A DNA stretch of 64,000 bases, from positions 13,252,303-13,316,302 of the forward strand of contig NC_087075.1 of NCBI RefSeq assembly GCF_026151205.1. Reading direction: 5' to 3'. Positions 35,705 to 45,561 of this stretch are shown here, piece after piece. The notes under the pieces were generated by a model that did no database searches, had not been told where the DNA came from, and worked only from the letters and a program-made list of their open reading frames with translations. How positions within the stretch are numbered: the stretch's first letter is position 1; each line of letters opens with the position of its first letter. The stretch is from Bolinopsis microptera (Eukaryota > Ctenophora > Tentaculata > Lobata > Bolinopsidae). The position numbers and the translations under genes were made by a program.

Positions 35705-37049
35705 GCAGTTCTATTGTAGTACACGTGCTTTCTGAACGGCCAATTAACCCAGAATATTGTAGGAGGTAATACCAAATTATTATTAACTGCAGTTATCATA
35801 CTACTATATATACAGTATTAACTGTATCATACTACCATACAGTGTATGGTAGTTGCGAACCTCTTTCGTTCCCAGCAGCCAGAACTTAAAGTATCAACTC
35901 CTTAATTTCTGGTACCCTCAATTATACTAGAACCAAAGTTGCAGCACCGGCCACACTTGCAGACAGGTGCTCAGAATTGGCAGTTTAAAGTGAAAGAATT
36001 AGTCCGGGCTGGGTTCTCAAAAAGTTTGATAATCAACTGACGAAAACTAGGTATAATACCCGGAAGATATTATAAATATCATAGATAACGCCTGTTAGTT
36101 ACGACTTTACGACGAAATAATCGGAGCACAAGCACTGTCAGGAATTAATTATCATTATTATATGTAGTATTATACAACTACAGTTGTATTAGTAGCAGTG
36201 CCGTTATGTTACTAATCATACTCTTGGGTATCTAGTTTGATGATCTGCAGATGTTTAATATAATATTTTCACTCCCGGGTTGTGGGATAAGAACAATAAA
36301 AAACTGGCTCGTTTAAATATTGAACGAAGAGCTATCTTACTTCCAGAGCTCGTCATCTGGACTTAGACGGGCGATCTTATTCCTAAAATTCGGAGGATTT
36401 TAGTAGCTTTAAATTGTACACAAGAGATTAATACCGATGTAAAATTTGTGCCAGGAAAATATTATATCGAAATCAAAAACTTCATTGAGAGTCTAATGGT
36501 AGAAATATGTTGCATATCGATTCCTGCTTCCTTTCTTCATTCAATTTAGACGGAGCAATACTGCAGCAGAAGTCATCTCAGCTAATAACAACTCTTGCAC
36601 AGGCCAAAATTGCAAGATACTAAATACTTTTGCAACTCACCAGTTCTGTTTGACGACGAGAAGAGAAGCGGTCTCCACGATATTACTCAACCTCTTGCAG
36701 CCACCGGGATCAGGCATTATTGGGGTAGTTGCGGAAACGAACAGTATATCCTGAGAGTCAGGGAGGGGGAATTTCGGTGAAGTTCCAGGTTCATTAAGTA
36801 TCCACTATCCAAGTACTAAAATCTTTTATATACGGTAAACTGTCACGATAACTCATGGACGGTTAGGTCATGGACGGTTAGGTGCATGTAATCTGCACTG
36901 TAACTTTAAACTTTTAAATATCTCTTAACAGTTAACATTGCACAAAACAGTTCATACACACTTCTTTGAAGTAAACTAGAGTTAAATATAAGGTATTTAA
37001 AGTAAAGCAGAGTGAAAGATATGATATTTAAAGTATCTAAAATATTTTA
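35705..37049. other. Non-coding spacer between arrays
   Basis: AT-rich; no supported exon, RNA gene or element ends were seen. Confidence 0.35.
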
Positions 37050-37814
37050 AGTACCTGTAGAGGAGGACTAGAAACTCTATTTTAAGTACCTGTAGAGGAG
37101 GACTAGAAACTCTATTTAAAGTACCTGTAGAGGAGGACTAGAAACTCTATTTAAAGTACCTGTAGAGGAGGACTAGAAACTCTATTTAAAGTACCTGTAG
37201 AGGAGGACTAGAAACTCTATTTAAAGTACCTGTAGAGGAGGACTAGAAACTCTATTTAAAGTACCTGTAGAGGAGGACTAGAAACTCTATTTAAAGTACC
37301 TGTAGAGGAGGACTAGAAACTCTATTTAAAGTACCTGTAGAGGAGGACTAGAAACTCTATTTAAAGTACCTGTAGAGGAGGACTAGAAACTCTATTTAAA
37401 GTTCCTGTAGAGGAGGACTAGAAACTCTATTTTAAGTACCTGCAGAGGAGGACTAGAAACTCTATTTTAAGTACCTGTAGAGGAGGACTAGAAACTCTAT
37501 TTAAAGTACCTGTAGAGGAGGACTAGAAACTCTATTTAAAGTACCTGTAGAGGAGGACTAGAAACTCTATTTTAAGTACCTGTAGAGGAGGACTAGAAAC
37601 TCTATTTAAAGTACCTGTAGAGGAGGACTAGAAACTCTATTTTAAGTACCTGTAGAGGAGGACTAGAAACTCTATTTAAAGTACCTGTAGAGGAGGACTA
37701 GAAACTCTATTTAAAGTACCTGTAGAGGAGGACTAGAAACTCTATTTTAAGTACCTGTAGAGGAGGACTAGAAACTCTATTTAAAGTACCTGTAGAGGAG
37801 GACTAGAAACTCTA
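37050..37814. repeat. 35-bp tandem array (~22 copies)
   Basis: The unit is AGTACCTGTAGAGGAGGACT followed by AGAAACTCTATTTAA. Copies differ almost only at one A/T position (TTTAAAG versus TTTTAAG), with one GTTCC and one GCAGAG variant. Confidence 0.96.
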
Positions 37815-38754
37815 GTTAGAGGTCTCATTATCTGAGTCTTGCTCTTCCTTCTTGTTGCCATGTTCCACATCTCCGCACACATCCCCACACAAGGTCCACT
37901 ACTCAAGTCACGTGTAGTCACGTGACCAAAACAACTACAATTTCAAACAATAAGAAAATTACTGGTGGATTTAATAATTCATTCAAAAGACTAAGTTAAC
38001 AAACAAACGGAACTGAGAACAAACTCAAGTCAAACGAACCGTTGTAAGCCGTTTTGCTGTTTACAGAACGATCCTATTTATCTGTGCTTATACAATCAGC
38101 AGCGATAAAACGCCTTTGTGGACCGAGCCGTACATAACTATCAGACATCAAGCAAAAACTTGCTCAGACAATGGCACAGACAGCTGAGTAGTAGATAGCA
38201 CAATATGCTGTGTGATAACACTATAATATTATGTTGTAAGTAAGTACAACTACACCTTGTTGAGGAGCCTAAAATATAAAACGTTGCTGCAGTACAGAAC
38301 TGTGCATATCGGTTTATCCACACTCCCTGTCCAATGACAAGTTTGATATTAGCCCACGTGTTAGCCCACGTGCAGGGAGATACGCCCACGTGTCTGGGAG
38401 GTGGGTCACGTGGTGGAATGACTGAGAGAACATGTTTATCGTGAGGGGTAGAAACTAAGTTTCTATCACTTAATTAACTGAGCTGGTGGCTAGTTATGTT
38501 GATGCTTACTATTACTACTTGAGAAAGATATTGTTGTATTGTACTGATTACTCGACATCATGTAACGGCTTCTTAGTTCTATGGAATGTGATGAGATTTT
38601 ATTAAATCAATTATAAGATTCTTTGCAGATGATAAGCACATTCAGCAAGATCTTGATCATGTTATTGCATGGGCCAAACGAAATAACATAGCTTTACACG
38701 AGGATAAGTTTGAGCTCCTAGTTCATTGAGGGAATCCTAATGAGAGTCTGTATG
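37815..38754. other. Spacer containing an E-box cluster
   Basis: No coding exon was supported. Contains two CACGTG sites near 37910-37925 and the four-site cluster at 38355-38412. Confidence 0.35.
38355..38412. promoter_or_regulatory. Cluster of four CACGTG E-boxes
   Basis: CACGTG occurs at 38355, 38367, 38387 and 38407; three are preceded by GCC (GCCCACGTG). Spacings are 12, 20 and 20 bp. A candidate bHLH-ZIP (Myc/Max, USF, TFE type) binding cluster; no adjacent gene start has been identified. Confidence 0.4.
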
Positions 38755-38869
38755 CAGTGACGTAATGTATGCAGTGGCGTAATTGTCCCACATTCAAACG
38801 ACGATTGCCCCCCCCCCCCCCCCCCCCCCCCCCCCGGCAGGGTCAGCGGGTCCCTTCATTACGCCACTG
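38755..38869. mobile_element. hAT-like MITE with C28 tract, 115 bp
   Basis: Ends CAGTGACGTAATG and CATTACGCCACTG (inverted, one mismatch), flanked by a perfect 8-bp duplication TCTGTATG (38747-38754 and 38870-38877). The left end is internally repeated (CAGTGACGTAATGTATG then CAGTGGCGTAATTG). A run of 28 C occupies 38808-38835. Non-coding. Confidence 0.85.
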
Positions 38870-38877
38870 TCTGTATG

Positions 38878-39947
38878 AGCTGCCTTTTGTATATCAAGCA
38901 CAAAAATACAGTGTGTCTAATATAATGGTAATAATATGCTTTATCCTACAGACCGAGTAAAGGATCTAGAATTTATTTTCAGCATTTCTTACTGCTTCCC
39001 CCTGCTTCAGCATTTCTTAAATCGTTTCCAAATAAGCCATATTTCAGCAACTACTGCTTCCTGGAGTATGAACAAGGCAGCAGCGATACTGCAAGGCGGT
39101 TGAATTATTCGATGACCCAGTAGAGGAATCTGTGAATCTCTCCTAAGTATCCTAAGTAAATTTTGATATGTGTCAAGATCTGCCTTACATCGGCATCTTA
39201 CGAGAGACGATATATAATATATATATATATATATCCGTGCCATTTTACTGACACCACGGCATCAACTTTAACGCGACTTTCCGCAAAAACCGTAAAAGAG
39301 ATACAACTGAAACTTTTTTGACTGGGTCAAATGCTTTAATGGCCTCCAAATCAGCATGAAATAATAAAAAATTGGCCAAGGAATAATGATTTTAGAGCCC
39401 AAAATGTGGACCCCCAAGTGGTGTCAAAAAACGCCAATTAAATAGGTAATAATTATTTTAGTCTCTTGAGTCTTGACACCGTTTGGGTTATATTATACGG
39501 GTTCCTGCTAGTTAAACTAAAGGATACAAACATGCTTTAGTACTACAAATATACAATCATGCTCGACCGGAATCCCGGCTTAATCCCTGTCCAAATCAAA
39601 AATAGATTTTTGTAGATCTATTTAAAATATACAAATACAAATTTGACCTGCTAAAAATATATTTCTGCTGGACCACTAGACCTGCTATAGACCACTAGAC
39701 CACTTTGCTGGACTGGAGTATGAACGAGGCTTTAGTACCACAAATATATATCCAAACATCTAGACCCGCATCAACTGCTAGAGCACTATAGTATAATCTT
39801 AAACAGACGGATTTTTAAAAAACCACAAAATTCAATGAACCCTCAAATAGATGCGGTTGTATATAAACAGCCAACCTATTCATTGCAAGGTAACACCTTA
39901 ACAACAATAGAAGCTAAGTGCTTGCCACTAAATCCTTCTAAACTCAC
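38878..39947. other. Non-coding spacer
   Basis: Nothing supported apart from a short AT dinucleotide run near 39214-39234. Confidence 0.3.
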
Positions 39948-40056
39948 CGGACGTATTCATCTGAGTTAATTGGACTGCAGGAGTTCGAAGGGATCCTTTT
40001 CATCATCTTCTTCCTGTTCAGTGACAACTGTCTCCAGGTCATCCCTGGGGAAGGCT
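39948..40056 (-). CDS. Candidate exon of unidentified minus-strand gene
   Basis: Acceptor TTTATCAG|, donor GTCCG|GTGAGT. Two frames are open: following the phase-1 exon at 40396-40444 it reads EPSPGMTWRQLSLNRKKMMK... with an open end into the donor; in another frame it is acidic (DDLETVVTEQEEDDEKDPFE) and ends in TAA. The first agrees with the upstream exon and the donor. Confidence 0.4.
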
Positions 40057-40395
40057 CTGATAAATTGTAGCGAATTTCAAACACAAGAAAGTATTTAAAT
40101 TGTGGCTTCGTTGAGTCTGACATTTTAAAACAGAATCGAGGACTATTTCAATATATTCTGTTTTGAATATTTCCATTTATTTCGAAACGTAAATGTCCCA
40201 TAACAATTCAATTACCTTAACACTGACCTTAACAACCAACTTTTTTAGATTCCAAAAATTGTATGTAAATTATTTTTCCAATTTATAATTCGCATAAACT
40301 TTACATAAAAAATACCGAGCAAGTTCACTAAAATTTTACATATTGATATCTGAATTTTCGAATCAAGAGGAAGCAGTAAGTTAAAGAATACCCAC

Positions 40396-40444
40396 CAGCC
40401 CGAGTCGCTTTGTTTATGATAGAGGGAGTAAAGTTATCCATTTT
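40396..40444 (-). CDS. Candidate exon (possible start) of unidentified minus-strand gene
   Basis: Acceptor CTCGTCCCAG| then AAA-ATG; the Met at 40441 opens MDNFTPSIINKATRA and ends at a donor GCTG|GTGGGT, phase 1, matching the 40056 exon. Only phase 0 is open before the Met. It may be the first coding exon or an internal one. Confidence 0.4.
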
Positions 40445-41482
40445 CTGGGACGAGGAAAAGGTATATCTTCAAAACAAAGTGATAGGCTGCGAATAGTGAG
40501 CCCTGACTGACTAAAGGAAGAAACAATAGTACTAGAAAGTTCAAAGTTCTGGATCTTCTAACAATACCATGGAAACGGTGTATCATACTCAATATGCAAC
40601 GATATATCTTAATCGTCCTTTAACGAGTTTTGATTACCAGAAAAGGTGAATAAGAGATTACTGTTTATGTAGCTAGGAGCCGATAAGAGAATAAAGAATA
40701 TTACAAAATTATACAAAATTATAAACAATATCCCAACAGTAACTACTAACTATGTCAACTGTGACCTTTTCGGCTTTACCAAGGCGTCCTAAAATTAGAT
40801 TATGGCTCAAATACGTTCATTCTTAAATCTTTAAATTTAAATTTAAGATTGAGGCCCTAAGTACGGTCAAGTGAAACGAAAACAACATGCAATTTGATCA
40901 CATCTTGGTCAAATATTGAATAAGCTGTTTGGTCGAAGTTTGGTCCTGTTTAAGCGCTGTGACGTACGACTACGAGTCTGCGGGTAGGACAATTGTTTCA
41001 ACTTATCGGTTAGAACTTTATATGAAAAGCTTTTATCTCCAACAATATGGCATTTTGAAACGGTTCAACTTGTGAGAGTCACGTGTGGAAGCAAACTCAC
41101 GAGAAATTCAATTTATTTACAGCACGCAGAAAACCAGGCGGGACTTATTGACTTAGCTAAGGAGAATTCGTTAATTTCCTGGTAGTTACCGTGTTTTGTA
41201 CGATGTTTAGGGAAATTATTAGATTTATCATCAATATCAAGCTAATTTCACAACTACTTATAACTACGCTATTGTAATATATCATAAGATTATCATAGAA
41301 AGAAAGTACTAATAATGTTATGACAACATTGTTGTCCGAAGAGACTTAATCCTCTTCGCGTCCAAGATCAACGTTAATCTTGCATCAAATATAAATCACG
41401 AAAGATAAATTACTTCCCCAACAGGCAACATCATATGACCTATAGCATAGGCTATAATATGACACGCTGGTGTATTTAGGGT
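40445..41482. other. Non-coding spacer
   Basis: AT-rich; no exon recognised. Confidence 0.3.
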
Positions 41483-42935
41483 AAAGTATTAAGATTAAAC
41501 AGGACTAAACAGAACTAACCGTTAGAAGGGTAGTGTCGCTGACTGCTGGTAACCACTAGTAACCACTAGTAACCACTAGTAACCACTAGTAACCACTAGT
41601 AACCACTAGTAACCACTAGTAACCACTAGACTCAACAGGACTAACCATTAGAAGGGTAGTGTCGCTGACCACTAGTAACCACTAGTAACCACTAGTAACC
41701 ACTAGTAACCACTAGTATAAGTAACCACTAGTAACCAGTAACCACTAGTAACCACTAGTTACCACTAGTAACCACTAGTAACCACTAGACTCAACAGGAC
41801 TAACCATTAGAAGGGTAGTGTCGCTGACCACTAGTAACCACTAGTAACCACTAGTAACCACTAGTAACCACTAGTAACCACTAGTAACCACTAGTAACCA
41901 CTAGTAACCACTAGACTCAACAGGACTAACCATTAGAAGGGTAGTGTCGCTGACTGCTGGTAACCACTAGTAACCACTAGTTACCACTAGTAACCACTAG
42001 TAACCACTAGACTCAACAGGACTAACCATTAGAAGGGTAGTGTCGCTGACCACTAGTAACCACTAGTAACCACTAGTAACCACTAGTAACCACTAGTATA
42101 AGTAACCACTAGTAACCACTAGACTAAACAGGACTAACCGTTAGAAGGGTAGTGTCGCTGACTGCTGGTAACCACTAGTAACCACAAGTAACCACTAGTA
42201 ACCACTAGTAACCAATAGTAACCACTAGTAACCACTAGTAACCACTAGTAACCACTAGTAACCACTAGACTCAACAGAACTAACCGTTAGAAGGGTAGTG
42301 TCGCTGACTGCTGGTAACCACTAGTAACCACTAGTAACCACTAGTAACCACTAGTAACCACTAGTAACCACTAGTAACCACTAGTAACCACTAGACTCAA
42401 CAGGACTAACCATTAGAAGGGTAGTGTCGCTGACTGCTGGTAACCACTAGTAACCACTAGTTACCACTAGTAACCACTAGTAACCACTAGACTCAACAGG
42501 ACTAACCATTAGAAGGGTAGTGTCGCTGACCACTAGTAACCACTAGTAACCACTAGTAACCACTAGTAACCACTAGTATAAGTAACCACTAGTAACCACT
42601 AGACTAAACAGGACTAACCGTTAGAAGGGTAGTGTCGCTGACTGCTGGTAACCACTAGTAACCACAAGTAACCACTAGTAACCACTAGTAACCAATAGTA
42701 ACCACTAGTAACCACTAGTAACCACTAGTAACCACTAGTAACCACTAGTAACCAATAGTAACCACTAGTAACCACTAGTAACCACTAGTAACCACTAGTA
42801 ACCACTAGTAACCACTAGTAACCACTAGTAACCACTAGTAACCACTAGTAACCACTAGTAACCACTAGTAACCACTAGTAACCACTAGACTAAACAGGAC
42901 TAACCATTAGAAGGGTAGTGTCGCTGACTGCTGGT
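41483..42935. repeat. 10-bp minisatellite with higher-order units containing an exon 3' end
   Basis: Tandem TAACCACTAG units (SpeI palindrome ACTAGT at each junction) are interrupted ten times by a ~45-base block that includes GAAGGGTAGTGTCGCTGAC, identical to the 3' end of the candidate exon at 42905-43023 and its donor. Parts of the array repeat exactly at a 480-bp offset (about 41914 and 42394 onward), so higher-order units have been amplified. Confidence 0.92.
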
Positions 42936-43023
42936 GGAGGAGGAGGAGGCGGAGTTTAGTCTGTTGAGAGTGCTGGTGGTCGTGGTGCAGGATATGGGAC
43001 GTTGTCGCTTCCTTCCTACCTCT
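42905..43023 (-). CDS. Candidate exon adjoining the minisatellite
   Basis: A strong acceptor (TTTATTTCTTCAG|) is followed by an exon ending CCTTCTAATG|GTTAGT. One frame encodes RPISCTTTTSTLNRLNSASS and more Ser/Thr, and runs open to the donor. The frame that is phase-compatible with the 44153 exon through the canonical acceptor instead ends in TAA inside this exon. Which is used is unclear. Confidence 0.38.
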
Positions 43024-43396
43024 CTGAAGAAATAAATAAAGTCACATTTTATATAGCAGTTTATCGAATAATACTTGTGTCAGCTATATAAGTAGCAAAT
43101 CAGAACATGATATTGTTAGCAGTACAGGGAAATTCAGATATATAAATTATAAAGAGGTTAAGTTCCAGGTGTTGGGTTTTTTTGCGACCTTCTGCAGTAC
43201 ACAAGAAAATGCTGGTGGTAATTTTAGATTTGGAAAATGGGATTTTAAACTTACTGGGCAATGAGGTAAAACTTTCTTTCGGGCTTCATTTTTTCATTCT
43301 GTAGGTGAACCTGAAACGTTTATCATTAATGTGCACTTAATCTAAATCTTCACCAATATTTTGCAAAATAAAGTTACAAATTATTGATAGGTTGTA

Positions 43397-44103
43397 CCCA
43401 TATCCAAAAACCCGCATTCTCGCATTCTAAGAATGTAGGAAATTTTTAAAAGTAGGAAATTTTTAACAAAAAGTAGGAAATTCGAGAGCCAACTCTGAGA
43501 ATTTTCGATAATATTTCAGTAGGAATTTAAGTGAAAGAGCAGACTAAAAGTTGCTGGACCGTTATTTAAATGTCCTCAGTCAGGGATCCACTGATCCAGT
43601 CTATCAAATTTCGTTTCACAGACCAAAGTTTGTTGCTATTAGCTATAAAATCTGTAGCTTGAAAGCAGAAAGTGATGGTAGTAGATGAGAAAACATTTTT
43701 GCCAAAATTATAAACTCTTGATACTTCATGCTGTCTCCTATTTCGTGCTTTAGTTAAGTCAAGTGTTTAGGGATTCTAGAATCCAGACTAATTATCCCAA
43801 TAAAAATTGAAATCAGAAAATAGTATGCTAAAATCGTTCTCCATTGTCAGATTCGTTCCAGGAGGCCAAATCTAGTTTAAATTTCCAAAATTTTCGGAGA
43901 TTACTTTTGCCCCCAAAAGTAATCTAGGATTATCTATTAAAAAGCATTCCGGGCCCTAAAAACGTAAAATTGAGAATCTGGAATCCGCCATGAAAAATCT
44001 TTGAACCGCCGAATACAAAGACTTTTTATGCGAGCGAAGCGAGCGGGCCACAGAAAACGAAAAAATTGAGAATGTAGGAAATTAAAAAATTTTTGGATAT
44101 GGG
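43397..44103. mobile_element. 707-bp terminal-inverted-repeat element with 8-bp TSD
   Basis: Ends CCCATATCCAAAAA and TTTTTGGATATGGG (14 bp, perfect) lie between AGGTTGTA duplications (43389-43396 and 44104-44111). GAATGTAGGAAATT occurs subterminally in both halves. Near 44030 it has GCGAGCGAAGCGAGCGGGCC. Non-coding as far as I can read; the 8-bp TSD fits hAT, P or related superfamilies, but the CCCATATCC end is not a hAT-style CAGGG. Confidence 0.82.
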
Positions 44104-44152
44104 AGGTTGTAAATCTATCAAATAACATAATTTCAACATAATTTACTCTTAC

Positions 44153-44238
44153 CATATATAGTTTGTCTCTAAGTTTTCTGCACATGAGATCTGATTTGGA
44201 CTTCGGGGTTTCAGCTGGCTGCTTCCTTGTCGGCGAAC
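44153..44238 (-). CDS. Candidate exon of unidentified minus-strand gene
   Basis: Acceptor CTCACAGCAG|, 86 nt, donor TATATATG|GTAAGAG. Taking phase 1 from the 44456 exon, it reads GSPTRKQPAETPKSKSDLMC and then RKLRDKLYM, phase 0. The phase match to the upstream exon supports it. Confidence 0.45.
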
Positions 44239-44455
44239 CTGCTGTGAGGAGTAGCTTTATTTTAAGTTTATTTTAGAGCAAAATGAGAACAACCAAGTTC
44301 TTTTTACTCAAATTCTGCTATGTCAATGTGCACAGGTCTTAAGTCTTTGTATAAGTAATTACTAAAAAACTCCCAGTGATAGGGAAAAATTTCGTACACC
44401 GATTAATATAAATAGTCCCAAGTTGGCCCCGTAAACTGTAACGATAGATGATTAC

Positions 44456-44547
44456 CTTTACTTTTTAAGTTGCAGCCATTTTTAAATTGGTCGATTATCA
44501 AGTTGACTTGAACTTCTCGGTGGTTCTGGCCGTCTATGCTCAGTTGT
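44456..44547 (-). CDS. Candidate exon of unidentified minus-strand gene
   Basis: Acceptor CTTTTTTCAG| and donor TAAAG|GTAATC enclose 92 nt that read QLSIDGQNHREVQVNLIIDQ then FKNGCNLKSK in one frame (entering phase 2, leaving phase 1). The exon 45490-45561 leaves phase 0, so another exon or a different join lies between. Confidence 0.45.
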
Positions 44548-45489
44548 CTGAAAAAAGTAGTTGTTATTAAACTATCTATAAAAAGTTTATTGGAAAATCT
44601 TGTCAAAAACGTTTATAAAATTCGATCAGTTCACGCAGCTATCTACATCGTATTATGGTACAATCAGTACTGATCTCATACTAGCCTACTTCCACTATAT
44701 TATCCCAATCACTTTGATTCTGACGTTGACTCTGTCGAGACAATGTAATTAATCGAAAAGAGAAACTTCGTCGAGAAATCTTACGTCATCGGAAGAATAT
44801 TTTGAAGGTAGCCTCAAATCTGCAGAAACAATGGTCAAGACTAGTTTTCAACGCGAAAAAATTCGAGGAAGGGATAGATTGATCTTCCGACCGACTAGCT
44901 ATTTAAATGCACTTAGTTGATTTAAAAACTTTGAATTGATTACATCAGAACCGGATATCAATAAACTGAATGTCATCATCAACATGCTGTCGCCGACTGT
45001 TCAAAGTCGCTATTAGATATTTAGAATCACAAATGCCACATGATTTTCTGAGTCATTCACACTGCAGAACAAAATGATTCAAAAACCGCGAAATTTAATT
45101 AACTTTTCTCAGTATTGTCTGCCATGACAGGCGAGCCCCGGCGGAGCCTCCGGAATTTTTGATAAAATCGAAGCATTTTGCCACATTATCCGGCATCCTG
45201 ATCACAGGAATAGTCTCAAGAGATATGTGTTAGCTATATGGGATATATTGTCAGGGAGGTTTCGCCTGCCCTGCCTCATTGCTGGCTAGGTGACGGATTT
45301 CAATATCGACAATCTGTTGATGATATCTCAGAAGATACAAGCAATAACGGCAATACTTCAACTACAGACACATTGAGCAGCACTAACTTAGTCACTGAGG
45401 TGCAAATTATAGGATAATCGTATCACATGCACATTCAAATGACAAATTACATATTCAAATTACATATTCAAATTACATATTCAAATTAC

Positions 45490-45561
45490 CTCCAGAGTGG
45501 GTTTGTCTGCGGTCGGAGCCTTGAAGTTTTCACGCATTCTTCTGCTACCATTTCTTGTGAA
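45490..45561 (-). CDS. Candidate exon of unidentified minus-strand gene
   Basis: Acceptor TTTTAGCATCTTAG| and donor CTGGAG|GTAATT enclose 72 nt in phase 0/0, reading FTRNGSRRMRENFKAPTADK and PTLE. Basic, coding-like, no family recognised. Confidence 0.35.

Noticed and set aside
35566-35799. ORF of Phe-Thr-His repeats
   Set aside because: Translation of the 9-bp tandem repeat.
41483-42935. Telomere-like repeat (TAACCACTAG contains TAACC)
   Set aside because: The unit is 10 bp with internal exon-derived blocks and is not a G-rich telomeric hexamer or pentamer array.
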